From Smittia aterrima (lineage: Eukaryota > Arthropoda > Insecta > Diptera > Chironomidae), in the NCBI GenBank assembly GCA_033063855.1, contig CP093831.1, forward strand, positions 4,154,001 through 4,218,000: a stretch of DNA of 64,000 bases. Direction: 5' to 3'. The notes under the pieces were generated by a model that was given only the letters and a program-made list of their open reading frames with translations, searched no databases and was not told where the DNA came from. The position numbers and the translations under genes were made by a program. Position 1 is the first letter of the stretch; each line of letters begins with the position of its first letter. Positions 14,301-27,863 of the stretch are shown here, in pieces.

Positions 14301-17300
14301 CATATCACATTGAGTTAGAACCCTTTTGACTCTCTCTCTCTCACTCGCTCTCTTTCTTTTCCCTTGAAATGAAAATGATATCTTGCCGAAATTATATTAA
14401 GGGGAGAGTTATCCAGATTACATAACTAAATAAATGGGTTTAAAGAAGATGTTTATTGCTTTCGGTTGTGTGTACCGCATTCGAGAGAAGCTTCCCCAAA
14501 TATAAAAAAAAAAGAAAGAAGAAAAGAGATCTCTGCAACCGAAGTACGAGATCTGTTATTAAATTTCTTGCACAAGCATTTTCCTCCGCTCTTTTTTATG
14601 TGCGAAGCGAGACAGAAATATGTGAAAATCTGTTCCAGTTGCGACATAAATAAATTTGCTAAAGAACTAATTTACATTTATTCCGTCGGGAGATGTTAAA
14701 TCGAGTGAGCAAGAAGAGGAGGTCGTATCATGCCCTTTGTCTTCTTCTTTCGTATTTAATTCCTCAACAAGTTAGCTGCTGATCCGAGTAGAAAGAAAAA
14801 AAAAGTCAAATTGGCAACATTCATATGACTAAAACTTTAATCAATTTCTCTGTGGAGCCCCCGAGAGAGCATTGAACCTCTCGATGGCCATAAATGTGTT
14901 TTTTTTTTCTCCAAAGAAAAAAATAAGGCGACGAGTCGAAAATCAAATAAATACATACAAAATCTTTAGCGATTACTTGGAACGGGGCTTTGATGTGTTA
15001 TCTGGTTACTTTCACGTCGAGGCGTCTTTCTTCTGCCTTTGCTCTATCAACAAGTGGAATCTAAATTTATGAAAAAAAAATCTTCTTTTCTCGCCCGCGT
15101 GCTCGTATCACATACAAGCAGTTCACAATTATGGACAAATAAAAGAAACTAGAAAACCAGAAAGTAAATGGCAAGGTTCGAGAAGATGAACGGGAAGACC
15201 AAGCGATGCAGCGAGATGCTAACTGTTCTTGCTCGGGAAACGTTTGAACACGTGTCTTCATTCGCGGATGGTTATTGGCAAGTCGAAGCGAAATTTCGCG
15301 AAAGCGAACAAACGATAACGACCACGTTTTTGTTCTCTCTCTCGCAATGGTTTAAGTCAGCGAAAAAAGTTCTTTTTTTATTCGTTTATTGTTTTATATT
15401 GTTTCAGGTCAACTCACAACGAATTGGAGAAAAATAGGTAAGGTTACAATTTAACATTTTCGCTTCGCCTTCTTCTCCCTCCAAATGCTACTTCGTCTTT
15501 TTCAGCTTGTGCTGCTTCTTGACAGCAGATGAAACGGAAAAAAGCAAGCACAAGCAACACTCGAGCACTTAATTCTCCCAAATTAGAAACAAACAAACAT
15601 TTTTATGGGAAGAAATTTACGTGAATGAGCAGAAAAGTTTTTTAATAGATTAACTCTCCACACAAGCTCCACATGTTCCCGAGAACACAAGTCATTATCG
15701 AAGTTTGTTTTTTCCTCGTAAAAGGAAGAAAAGTTTTTGGTTGAACGCTGTGTCGGTTTGTCCGACAGTCGCAGCTCGAGGAAAAGTCAGAGAAAGTTCA
15801 TGAATTGAGTCACTAGAAGACTTTCAGAGACGTTGCGCTCTGTTTGAAGCTCGACAAAACCCGACGAGCGTTTCCTTCTACAAAACTTTAATCAAGAAAC
15901 CTTTCAAAACAAGTCATGTAATGTCGGAACTTCACTCAAGCAATCCTCCCTAACTTGTTTTTCATGATTCCTTCATCCGAGGGTGGCCATAAATTAGCCA
16001 GCGCTTTCCAACTTTTTTAAGCTGAAGTAGTAGTTCATTAAAAATATTGTTTGTCTGGGAGTTTTCTGCAACAGAAGCAGTAAACCATACTCGAGAGATT
16101 AACATGACTGCAAAAAAAAATTGTAGAACGAACTCACAAATTTTTCCATTTATTTTATTCGGGTACCAACTGAGCAGAGTAAGCGAGAAAAGGGATTAAA
16201 ACTTTATTTTTTTTCGGGCGAAAGCTTATTATTGGAAACACAGGAAAAGCATAAAGTGCAACTTTAAATACTGTCTGCCTAACTTCGTTATCAAGTGCTG
16301 TCCATGAGAGTTAAGAACAAAATTAAAACTTAGCGCTTGGAAGGACACCAAATGTAAATTATCAAGTTGTTGAAATGTAAATTTAAACTTTGTCATTCAA
16401 AGCAATTAGAAATGCTTACTCTTTATTCATTTTGAGGAATCATGCTAGAGATCTCTAATTAAAAAAAATTTGTTCACAACCAAACTTTAAATGAAACATT
16501 GCCTAGGAAACAACTTTTTTGTGTCCCGTCCACGTGAAACGAGATTAATGAACGAAAGAGCCAATTCTGTTGAAACAAAACGAAGAATTTCCATTAAAAA
16601 AGCTTTGTAGAGATTTTTTATGGAAAAAAGTTAAATTGTCAAATGACAAAATAAATAAAACGCAACGAGGGAGAGAGACACAACTCGACGCGGTTCCCTC
16701 GGTTGTTCGCTGTGAAGGATTTGCAGATTTTTATGGCAATCTAGCGGATCGACATGCCACGTTTTCAATGATAACAAAGTTTTTGTCTCTTCATGCCTTT
16801 GCTCATTCATTTTTTAATAAAAATGCGAACAACAGCACAGAATTTATCTCCGTCTCCATGGCGAAGAACTTTCTCTTCTCCCTGTTCACGAAGAAATCTT
16901 TACGAAGGGAGAATTTTGTTTATTTTATAATGGAACATAGCGATTCGAGTTTCCCTCGCTGGAGACGATATTCATTAAGCTCTTCGTTTGCCAGTTGTCG
17001 AAAGAGACAGAGAAGTTATTAAGATTATAATTCAATACTAAAACTTTCGACTTTCCTCGTCGTCTCGCTTGTTAAAGTTCCAAAGGCGAAAATAATTTTT
17101 ATGCAAAATAAATTTCATCGGAATTGTTCTCGTTGATGAGCTTTACGGACTATTGAGTCGTTTCGAGCCTTTCAGGCGTAGGTACATGCAAATTTTCGGT
17201 AAATTGCAGATGATTCTAAGAACTACATTAATAGCTTTTGCAGCACATCGACGCTCTTGAGACAAGTACACAAGTTTGTGGAATAAATGTTTTCCGCTTT

Positions 17301-20300
17301 AGACACAAAATTGCTCTGTTGCTACGAAACTGAAGCATATTTCCTCCATGAAATGCAAATTCTCTCTTTTCGATGACGCTCTTGAAAATTCATAGATTGA
17401 AATGTCTCTCTGAAGTGCAATTTCCATTTTATGTTGTTGCACCATGCACATTCTCGACAGCACATTTCAATTCCGTAAAACTTGTGATATGATACTTTAG
17501 AAATTGTTATGCAGATCTCCTTAGAGTCCTAGCAGAGTTAGACAGAGATACAAACAGAGAGTGAGTGAGCACAAGATGCAATTCAATTATCGATAAATAA
17601 TTCAATCAAGAAAGTTACGAAATGGAGACTGAAGCGACAAAACAAATACTCGAAAAATGCAATTCCATCAACGCAAACACTCAACCCAAGCAGGAGGAGA
17701 AGAAGATGTCTCGTACAAACAATTTTAATCGTTAAACATTTTCCTTCACCTCTTTTTCACAGGAGAGCTCACTTACGAACCTGTTTAGAAAGACTGAAAG
17801 ATATCGTCCCTCTGGGCTCCGATACGAGCCGTCACACGACGCTAGGGTTGCTCACGAAGGCGAAAAGATTCATTAAGGTAAGCCGGGTTGATTCTCTCCA
17901 CAGCTTCATGCTTGATACGTTTTCGTAAAACAAGCAAATTTTTTTAATTATGATTTTTTTATGACTCGCGGGTATGCGGGCGACAGCGAGAGAGAACGAA
18001 CGGAAACAGACATAAATTTTATGTTGACTTCAACAATTTTTTGGTATTTGATACATGAGCGAAGGCTTTGCAACAAATAAAAGTCGAGAGGGAAATAAAA
18101 GGATAAAGTGAGGGAGAGAGGCAGACAAACGTGGAAGTTGGAGATTTTATGTTTCATCATAAATTCTCGCATTCATGTGCCATTTCATTGTGTTGCTCAA
18201 CAATGAACTTTTGCTGCTGCTTTCATTAAAAACTGTGCACAATTGCAGAAAATAACGAAATGAACTTTCGTTTCTATCTTACGCTCCCTTTTGTTCACTC
18301 TTTGGACAGCCAAAGCAAATCGTACCGACAACAAGAGGAAAGGAGAGAAAAAATCATTTCACAAGCGATGAGTTTTGCTTTTGTGATGTCGAGGAGGGCG
18401 GCGAAGGAAAAATTGAACGAGGGAAATTGAAACAGCCAAAGCGAACAAAACGAGTCGACTGTTTGATCTCAAGCGGAGCTCCAGCCGTTTAGCCTCGCAC
18501 TCCAATGAACAATAATTCTTTGATTCATTAACAAATTGTAGCTTTCAGCAATTAGCTAACGAATATTCCCACTCTGAATTCCCTCGGTCGCATTTTCAAT
18601 TCAATTTTTAATCAATTCACCTCATCACGCCCGTCGAAAATTGTGTGGTGCATGATTTTAGTGTGGAAAGCTGAATCGCTTTTCATTAACCGCATGAAAA
18701 AATAGACACAGTCGACCTCATAAATATCAACAGCAAAGGAATGAAGCTTCTACCGCTTTTCTCGCCTCTCGACAACAATTAGTCGACAACAAAAGATTGC
18801 AAGTGGCGCTCTCCGAACAAAATGAAACTGTCACCGTTTCGAGAACAAAACATTTAACAAATTAAAAACGGAATGCGAGCAAATATCATGCAGCTTAATA
18901 ATTCGTCCTTTCGCAAGAGTTCTCTCTCGTTGTTAAATTTAAGTAAGAAACGATGGAATGTGTTTACAAGTCGTAACGATTTTGTTTCGTTTGAGTTTGG
19001 TTAGGGCGGCACAATCGCGAGTTGAACATTATTTTTTTGCTGTTGTCTCTTCTAACAATTTCTTTATTTCTTGTCTCTGCAGAATCTCGAGCGCAAGGAG
19101 AAACATCAAGCGACGCAATTAGAACAATTGACTAAAAAACAAATCTTTCTGAAATGGCGTTGTGAACAACTGATTTCTTACAATGAAGCGCTGTGTAAGA
19201 GACGGTCCGTATCGGAATGTTCTACCTCTACCATATCGAGTACAAATTCATATGAACTCACGAGATCATCGTCGTCTCTCTGTGAATCAGGTGCGTTTGA
19301 AATTTCTTATTCTTCATTTTCAGTTCAAGTTTGTCGGATGTTTCGCTGGCAAAAGAAAAATATTCTAATGAGAAAGCATTAATTTGAATTTCCCAAAAAC
19401 TAGCTACGAACAGAGTTTATGATGCGGCATAGCCACTGGTCTTGTTTCAGTGTTCTGCCTCGCTCTATAATTACTCGTTTCACGTAGCGCTGAATTATTT
19501 TTATTTACATTTTAATAAAGAGTGAAGAGACCACGTCAAACGGCGCGGCTCCGGCCACGTTGTAGATTCACATTGTTTGATAAACGAAATATGCCGGGAG
19601 AATGGAGTTTAATGATGTTTTTCGCCTCGACTCGGAATAATTTCCTCTCGACAGCACCGAAATATTTTCTATTTGTTTTAAAATTTAGTCTTTTCTCTCG
19701 TCGTTAGCTCGAGTCGAGCAGCAAGCAACTTTTTCCAGCATTTTTATCTCTAATGAATTCATTATACTTTATGTGTATTCATTCACTCGAAGCTACTGCT
19801 CGAGAAAATAGAAACTTGAGGGAGGGGTTCTTGTGGATATTTCTCGAACAGAATAAAATAAGAATTGTGTGTATTATTATCCATTTCTGGATGATAGTCA
19901 TCACCCAAAAGGGTTACTCAACTGAACAATTTATGATGATGAATAAATTAGTTCTTCAGTCTTTCTCTTCTCTCACTCTTGTTGTAAATAGCAGCACAAC
20001 TTTTCTTACCGTTTGCTATCATCCAGGAGGAATTTTATTAGCCAGGATGACAACCTAAAAAGTGAATGAGTGAAAGAGTAAGCGAGAGAGAGAGAGGGTT
20101 AAAAGGAAAATGATCTATAAATAACAGAAAGTAAACTGAAATAAAAACTTTTTTTAGTCTTCTGCCTTTCCCATCGAGCCTCATAATTTTAATCTGTTAA
20201 TCTCTCTGCTATAAACTTTTATCAATGTTTCCTCTCTCCGAACAACAATGGGATCCGAGGATAAATTATTTGAAACTGAAGGGGTGGATGAAAAGATGAA

Positions 20301-23061
20301 GAGGAAGAAGAAAGAGTTTCACGCTCTCGCCTCATCAAAACTTCATATTTCATCGAACGGACGGGACGGATGGGAAATTGTGAAATTGTCTATTTTGCTT
20401 TCGTCGAATCTTTTTTTTTTACTTCAACCTTCATTTCTCTCCGGGGAGGTTCCTTTCCTCAAAAGACAGGCGAAAAGAAAAATCTCAGAGTTTTCCTTAT
20501 TTTTTGGGTAAAAGATTTTCGTCGTTTCCTCTTCTTCATCGCCCTTCGCTTCTTTTCCACGTTACATAATTTTGAATCCATTTCATGCAGAATTAATAGA
20601 CGTGTTTCCTCAATCTCTTTCTCGTTCACGTTCGCCAAATGCTTCAGCCACACTCACATGAGCACACAGACGTTTCGCAATGATACACTGTAACAAATTG
20701 CGTTTCTTCTCCACAGCTCTCTACATCTCTCTCCATGCTAACCGCCTTTATTATGTTTGAGTAAAAAGGCAGAAATAAAATTGAAGTCAATTTTGTCAGG
20801 GAATAAAATAAATGGAAATTTTTCTCTCCATTCTTCTATTTCTTTCCCTTCTATTGTGTGTTTGGAAGCGATCTGAAGCTCATATTTTCACTTCAACCGA
20901 GAGAAAACAACATAAGCATACAGAGGCAGTTGAATCGACAGCGGCAGCAGTAGAAAAAGGAAGAAAACTTTTCGCCTGAAAGAATCGAAAGAGGGGGAAA
21001 CTGAAAATTGCGTAACATTGAGCTTTAAGCTCAATGGAAAAATCGATCCAATCCTCGATTTCGTTGGAAAATAAATATTCGCAACAATTCAAATTCACAT
21101 TTTTCGAATCGTTTCGACTCTCTCTCTCACACTCACCACCCTTCGCTGCCGAACAAACGAACGGAAAAAAATATGAAAAATACTTTTCAAAGCTTCTCGA
21201 GAACACCATAACGAAAAATAAACAATCTTGATATATTCGCTATAAAAACATCACATTCTAATTTTCATATATTTTACTTATTCTCGCATAAATAAATTCA
21301 TACATCATTGTTGAAATTGGGTGGATGCTTATTCCGTTTCCATCACCCCCATCGAAGCGAGCAGCAAAATTTGTTTGCTCTTCCGCATTTACATCGCCAT
21401 AGCAGAATAAATTGAGACTGCAATATTGACTATAAGAGAATTCTCTGAATTGAGTTTTAAAGCGAAGACCGAGTGAATTTAATAAAACGCATAATTGTGA
21501 GAATACCGCGAGATAGAGCTATTGAGCAAGCGAACGATGGAAAATATTTTATATTTTGTTGGAGCTTATCATGCAGAAAATAGAAAGCGAGAGCTTTATC
21601 TCTCCTTCTTTGCATATTTCAAAAGCAGCGAGGAGAGAAAGTAAGAAAGTAACAATAAGAAGCCGCGGCGGATCCAATTTAAACTGTTTAAAAGGCTTTC
21701 TTCCTTTGCTGCTCGCAATGTTTGAACAATTTCCTTTTTCTAATAATGATACATAACATTAAAAGAGATGGGAAGAGTTCGGTACGCATGTCACTGGATT
21801 TGAAAGTTTTCGGGGGTGAAGCTTGTCAATTATTTGTCAATCATCGCTCTCTCCGACTCATTCTGCGCACGTGGCCTCAAGGGAAAGGAAAATTTCCTTA
21901 GAAAGCTTGCGACAAAGACGACAACGGAGGAAGACGAGAGGGAGAATTTATGCACGATAATATTTTGCCATTTATATGCAAAGAAGAATTAAATCACAGA
22001 TATAAAGCAAAGCAGCAGCACAGAGAGCAAAACATTGCTCGAACAAGCATGGAAATTTTTCTCATTTCTTTTAGTCGTAACGAAGCGAAATGAATGCGAA
22101 CGAGAGAACCCAAGCGCAAGTGAAAAAGGAAAAACTTTTCCGCCCTAAATTAAAATTGTAATCACGTCGAAACTTAAAATGATTTCATGTATATCAATTA
22201 AAAGCAGCTTGGGGAGCTGAAATCACGTATTGTATGTAATTTATAGAAAATTTATTGCAACGCATGGGAGCAGGATTAAGTTCATGTGGGATGTGCGATT
22301 ACTCGAGAGCTGTAATGCCCCAGGTACTCACTTGCGCTTACTCCCCCCTCATATCTTTGCTTCAGCAAACAAACTGGCAAACAAACTTTTCCACCCGCTC
22401 GCTCCATCGGTTGATGTACGAAAATACTTTTCATAATAAAGGATTCAGTTCTCGAGGCGGATTATTTCAAGTTTCTGCTCATTCACATACACTCACTCAC
22501 ACACAGATTCTCTTCCTCTCATTCACTTTAAGGCAGCGATGAAAAGTTTTATGTTACAACTGTTTATATTTTTCCTATGCCATGTCATAAGCTTTTCTCT
22601 CCACGTTAAGCTTTTAACCGAGAAAATATTCAAATGAGAAAGTTTTCCCAGTCGTCTTAGCACTCTCAAAGACCTGATTCTCTGACGAAAATATTCTTCT
22701 TAAAACCTTGGAGATAGTTCGAGGAGCGTGCATCGTCTACGAGAAACTTATCCATCGAGAATTCAATAACATGAGGCGTCTCCATTAAAATAATATTTTG
22801 CCATGGAACATTAAACATTCGAAAGACAAACTTTGAAGTTTATTTTCATCTTCGACGATGTTCTTCTTAATCTTGACTTTCCTTTCATCATTCACAGATG
22901 AGATCGACGTTATCGGGTTCAGCAGCAGCAACCAGTCGGATTCCGATGATCATTTGTCGGTTCAATCGCTAAAGTCAGCCGGATCTGTTGACAGTGGTGT
23001 CGTCTTAAAGTCAACTTCGCGTTTGACTTTAAGCTCCGCTGGAAAAACTATTGTTGCATAG
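8375..23061 (+). CDS. Mnt: Max-dimerization protein (Mad/Mxi1/Mnt family bHLH-zipper repressor)
   Basis: The coding exons are 8375-8429, 12625-12748, 15408-15437, 17763-17877, 19083-19290 and 22898-23061. All have GT-AG borders and join in frame to 231 residues, close to the size of vertebrate Mad1/Mxi1. Residues 1-18 (MSIAVLIEAAEFLERRER) match the Sin3-interaction helix. EHGYATSLP follows, as in the family. Residues 61-73 (STHNELEKNRRAH) are the basic region, with the H63/E67/R71 pattern used for CACGTG recognition. The helix-loop-helix covers about 74-112 (VPLGSDTSRHTTLGLL) and the zipper about 113-142 (IFLKWRCEQL). A serine-rich tail follows, then an acidic DEIDV element and the C-terminus. 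The family dimerizes with Max in the nucleus and represses Myc targets through Sin3/HDAC. The start is the first in-frame ATG after a stop at 8339. The symbol follows the fly orthologue, but the size is closer to vertebrate Mxd proteins. Confidence 0.92.
10471..10492. repeat. GA-rich tract in intron 1 of the Mad-family gene
   Basis: An interrupted (GA)n run inside the first intron, preceded by a short GT run. It gives several overlapping GAGAG cores. Confidence 0.6.
20083..20097. repeat. (GA)n tract in intron 5 of the Mad-family gene
   Basis: A nearly perfect GA dinucleotide run of about 15 bases in the last intron, roughly 800 bp after the zipper exon. Confidence 0.6.
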
Positions 23062-23211
23062 GTAAGAATAATTAATTCACCCACTCGAGCCATCGCCTCC
23101 GATGCTTTCATCAAAGTTTAATTATTGACCTGAGAATGCAACGAAGAGTGAAGCACGTTCAACTTATACCAATTTTCCTCTCGTGTTCATCATTCATGTT
23201 GATTACTTTTC

Positions 23212-23217
23212 AATAAA
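23212..23217 (+). terminator. Candidate polyadenylation signal of the Mad-family gene
   Basis: An AATAAA hexamer lies about 150 bp after the TAG stop. It would give a short 3' UTR. If the consensus donor directly after the stop is used, the transcript would continue further and this site would be intronic. Confidence 0.4.
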
Positions 23218-26200
23218 CTGACGACGACGAGAGGAAAAATGTTGCTGCCCATCTGCCAATTTAATGCTCATCTTTCCTCTTCTATTCCTCTCGCCAACAG
23301 GATAACGATAGTCTTAACAAAAAAATGCACATCCAATAAAATTAATACGTGCCTCTTTAAAAAGGATAAAAAAAAGAAACTTTAAAAAAGGTTGGAGACG
23401 AAGAAAGAAGAGTTGAAAGCTGTCGCTCAATGGCATCGCCCCAGCTAACGAAACAAAACGAAAAGAAAAGTTAAGCTGAGATATCAAAGTGAAAAGAACA
23501 CATGTTGGATGTATCATAAAATATTAATGAGACAGTTTTTTTTTCGTAAAAGACGATAACGAACTTCGTTTTCGTTTCTGTCTTTCGTTTGATGATGAAA
23601 AATAAAGCTTTTACAAGACTCGAGAAAAGGACTCAACACACAGCTGAGAAACGACTGAAAATTCTGTAAAACTGGATTTTTTTCACCCTGAAAGCAAACA
23701 CATTAAGCATGATTCAACGCATAACTAACGAGAGTAGATGAAAATATAATTGATTGTCCATTGTTCGGGCGGGTTGAAGTTAAATGAAAACAAAACGGTT
23801 TCTAAATGTCAATTCTTCATCTTTGAACAATCTTGACACATTTTCACATTGTAAGCATCAAAATAACCAAGAGCGGAGTCGCGTGCTTCAGTTTTGCTAT
23901 CAGAGCTCAAAGAAAGCTCTCCTCCTAATTGCTTTCCGAAATCTTTAAAATTTCAAACAACTTTTTGACAACTTGTTAGAGCTCTGATGTCACAACTTGA
24001 CGAAGCGCTCCCTTCACAACAAGCACAAACTAAAATTTCCTTCATTTTAACAGCAGACATAAAGCTAATCGATTCTTTTTCGAGTTGTGAAAAGCAAAAA
24101 AAAAAATGAAAAATATATTTTGTTAAAAGTACAGATAACTTGAGAGAGAGGAAGAAGAAAACACATTTTGTCGTCAAGTCGGGTTGAAGAAGAAGCATTA
24201 CAAAATAATAAATAACTAAATGTGGTAGATGATAATCGTCACGTCGATTTTTCCCTCCTTTTTCCCCCCTTCGCTTGAAATGTTTATAAAATGCCGCAAA
24301 TGTCAAAACAAAAAAAAAAGTTTTTTCCTACGTATATTTATATATGAGAAGAAGAAATGAAAACTACTATTAAATATTAGTGACTTTAAAAAACAGTAGA
24401 GTGACAAACAATAATAAAAGCTTTCAATCGTACGAAACACTTTCTTTCATCGCACGAAAAAAAAGAGAGAAAATAAAAAACATTTTCCAAAGGCAAAACT
24501 AAAAACTTTCTCGAATGTTGAGGAGTGGGCGCGTCCTACAAATTAGAATGATTTTCGACAAAAGTGATCCCTGTGAGCTAAGACAGTTGGAGTTTCGATT
24601 AAGGTGAAGACTTTCCAGTCGTGACAAATTGCCAGAGAATTGCCGCTGAGTGGTGAAGGTGTGGAGAGAACGAGCACACTCACGGAAGCAAAACGTGATC
24701 TCTTTCGATAATAAATCCACCGTACTTTATATTTTTACACAAGAAAAGTGGTCATTAATATCGTTCAGACGGCAATGGAAGGTTTCACTTAATGTCCTGG
24801 TGAAAATTCTCGGAAATTTCCGACTGCATCGAGTTGCTCGTCAAGTTAATTCAACAATTGTTAGCTGCTCGAGCAGTTGAGTGCTTTCTGAAGTGGAAAA
24901 TGTTCCAGGCAACGTTCGTCGATCCTTTTTCTTGAGAGGAGCCCTTGAATCAGAGAACAACTTACGAAACTCACGAACAGTCCTTAAAGAAACTTTTGTA
25001 AAAGAATCTGCCGAGCGAAAACTAAAAGCGAACTTTGAGCAACTTCCTCGAGCCTCGATTTAGTTTTTATTTATTGACGGCCAATCAGAAGTCGAACAAA
25101 GTTCATTTTTATTTTCATCATGTCCAAGGCACCAAAACTTAAGCCATCATTTTTCAACAGGGCATTGTTTGCAGGCCTTTTCCTTACTTCCCTCACTCTC
25201 CAACTCTCCCTCCAATTATCGTTGTAAAAGAGGGAAAAAGATTTTTCATTGAAAATCGAAAAAGGAAAAGCAAAGTCATCAGAAAGAAAAGAAAACTAAA
25301 CACAAATCTTATGACAGACGAGAAATTTTTTGACTTTTATGTTTCCCCGTGCCGACCATAAAGCCCTCGAGATGACGAAGAAAACTATCAAATTTACATA
25401 TTTTCCAAGCAATACAACCGCACGAAAGGGGAAAAGTAGTTTTTTTTACCCTAATGACTTCATTGAAAGAAATAAAGAATTTCCCGAGCGCAGAAAGTTT
25501 TTGAATAAAATCGAAACGAAGTCGAGGCTGAGTCGAACATCTTGAGGGAGAGAGTTTCTTAATCTCGCCTGCAAAGGAATTTTCGAGCATCGAAGAATGG
25601 AAAGGAATAATAAGGAAACTTAATATTAACTTTTAAGGAAAAGCAAGACGAGAACGAATGAAGAAAGTTGTGTTAATAAGCGAAACGTGGTTTAGTTGTC
25701 AGAGCAAACGAGAGAATAACAAATAATTATGTCTCATTGATAAAAAGAAAAAAAAACTTCAAATTAAGGAGAAAAAAAATGTTGAAGAGCAACGCTTCGG
25801 TTTTGTTTTTGTTATTTTAAGATTATTAAGACTCGTCGGTGGCAAACGACGTAAAGCTGTTTCGTGAATGAAGCCAAAAATCCAAAATTAATGATTTCTC
25901 ATCATCCTGTACTCTTCCTTCCGTACTCGAAGAACTTACACATGCACACACCTAATTTCCTTTCGCAACCGTAGCTACAATCACAACCCGCATCGCTTCC
26001 TCCTTTTAATGCGCCCCATTCTCTTTTAACGTCGTCGTCTCCCTCCTTTCTCATTTAACAAGAATCAGAACCGCAGAATTTTGTGCAAAAATCAATATTG
26101 AAACTTAGTAGATGATGAAACATTGATAACATGATAAATGATGATATAATTTTGAAGTACAAAAAAATTATTTAAAAAATAAATTAAAAAAAAAATACGT

Positions 26201-27848
26201 GAAATATTAATTGTAGAGCACTGATGTGTAATAAATATTAACAAAAACATGAAATTAAATAAAATGTAATTGAAAACGAACGAAGAATTATTGTTTAACT
26301 TTGATAACTTTCAGATAATTTGGTTACTAGCTTTTAATAGCAAACGACTCGATGTCCTTCGTAAACTTTTTGTTAACAAAGTAACTTACGTAAAGTCCCG
26401 AGAGACTGTCAAACTCATGAGATTTTCATTAAATGGGAATTGAGTTTCTATAGGGCGCTGGCCTTCTCGGAAATTTGTTTCATAAGATGAAGGAAAAAAA
26501 CTGTTTTCTTGAAAAAAGGACACGCAGGCAGTGGAAGGAAGGAGAAGATTCCTATTTAGATTGCATGAGTTTAGGTTTTTCTCTTTGACCTTTATTATCA
26601 TCGAGAGGAGAAAAGTAAAAAAAGCGAAGCTTTTGAAAGCTCCTGATGATCTGGAAATCATTTTGTCATCTAATGTCTTGGAATTTCGTTCAATCTCTCG
26701 AACGAGGACTTAGTTGCTTTTTACAAAATTCTTTCTTCACAAACAAAATTCTTAAAACAATCATCACAAATTCCGAAACTTTTTGTTGGTTCATCAATTT
26801 TCATCCGGAAAAATATATAAAAATGTTTTCATTTTTCCCAATTACATTCTTGATGGAAGACGCATTCCATCCTTTTCATGAATCAGAAGAAGGAAAAATA
26901 GGCTTTCATTGAGGAGAAGCGAGGAACAGAGATTATGGCGTGGTAATCTCGGAAATCTTAGAAATTCGTCGGGTTACCTAAGCTCTTTGAAAAGGTTGAA
27001 GCTTCTCGAGTTGTTATCTTTCTTCTGGTCACCTGGAATAGAAGTCCGCACGAAATTATTCAGAAGCAGTCGACCCCTTAAAAGAAAGAAAGTAGGAGAG
27101 AAAGAAAAAAGCTTCTAATCTTTATTTCTTTTCAATTAGGCAAGGAGAGTGAATTGAAAACATTTTTTCTTGCTCGCTCAGTCGTATCTTTCGTATTTAA
27201 TCAAACGCAGATATCCAAGAAACAGAAAAAAGAAAAAGAAAACCTTTCAAAGAAAAAAAAATCTTTAAATATTCATATTGAGAATTGAATGGCAGAAAAT
27301 TATAATCAAAAGGCTCACTTAGAAGGCAGCGACATGATTGCGTTGGTGAGTTCCCCCGAAAAGAAAAAACGAAAGAAAAGATTTTTATTTTTATTCTCAT
27401 ATCAGATCCAGATATTTCATTTTGGGCGCTTACAACGCATGAGCACCAAAGTCAGCAGAAACAACAAGAAATTTTTTACTGTCGAGCTGTCCTTCATCTA
27501 TAATTTACTTCATATTAATTCATTTCTGCTTCTCCTCCACTCGCTTTAGTGATTTAATGGAAAATCGCTTTCCTTTCTCGTATCGTGAAGCAACAGGAAA
27601 AAAAAACTTTTCATGGAAAACATTTCTCTTCTTCTCCTAGCCTCCTCTTCCCCGTCGTTCAGCGTTGTATTTATAGTAAGCGCATTTGAAAGCGTAGCAA
27701 AAGAAAAACTTTTTCTATAATGTCAATTTCCACGGAACAGGAGGAAAAATGACGTAAATGAAAAACTTTCGTGATGTGGATAAATTGATTTTAAAAATGC
27801 TTTGCCGAAAATGTTTAAGCGAAGGAGAAGGAAAAACTATCACGAGAC

Positions 27849-27863
27849 AGAGAGAGAGAGAGT
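27849..27863. repeat. (GA)n tract in the gene desert
   Basis: A run of about 15 bases of GA dinucleotides, continued by imperfect GAGATAGAGAG sequence to the right. Confidence 0.55.

Larger units (their letters stand above)
8430..22897 (+). other. Five introns of the Mad-family gene
   Basis: The introns lie at 8430-12624, 12749-15407, 15438-17762, 17878-19082 and 19291-22897, about 1.2-4.2 kb each. Donors read GTAACA, GTGAGT, GTAAGG, GTAAGC and GTGCGT, and acceptors are pyrimidine-rich and end in CAG. Intron 2 falls just before the basic region, and intron 3 splits the second arginine of NRR in the basic region. I see no nested gene. GA/CT tracts lie at 9816-9829, 10471-10492, 11348-11362, 14331-14353, 20083-20097 and 21117-21128. 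Confidence 0.75.

Noticed and set aside
16570..17022. A plus-strand frame of 150 codons, the longest in the first 40 kb
   Set aside because: It sits in intron 3 of the Mad-family gene, has no domain or hydrophobic pattern of a known family, and starts at a non-ATG codon.
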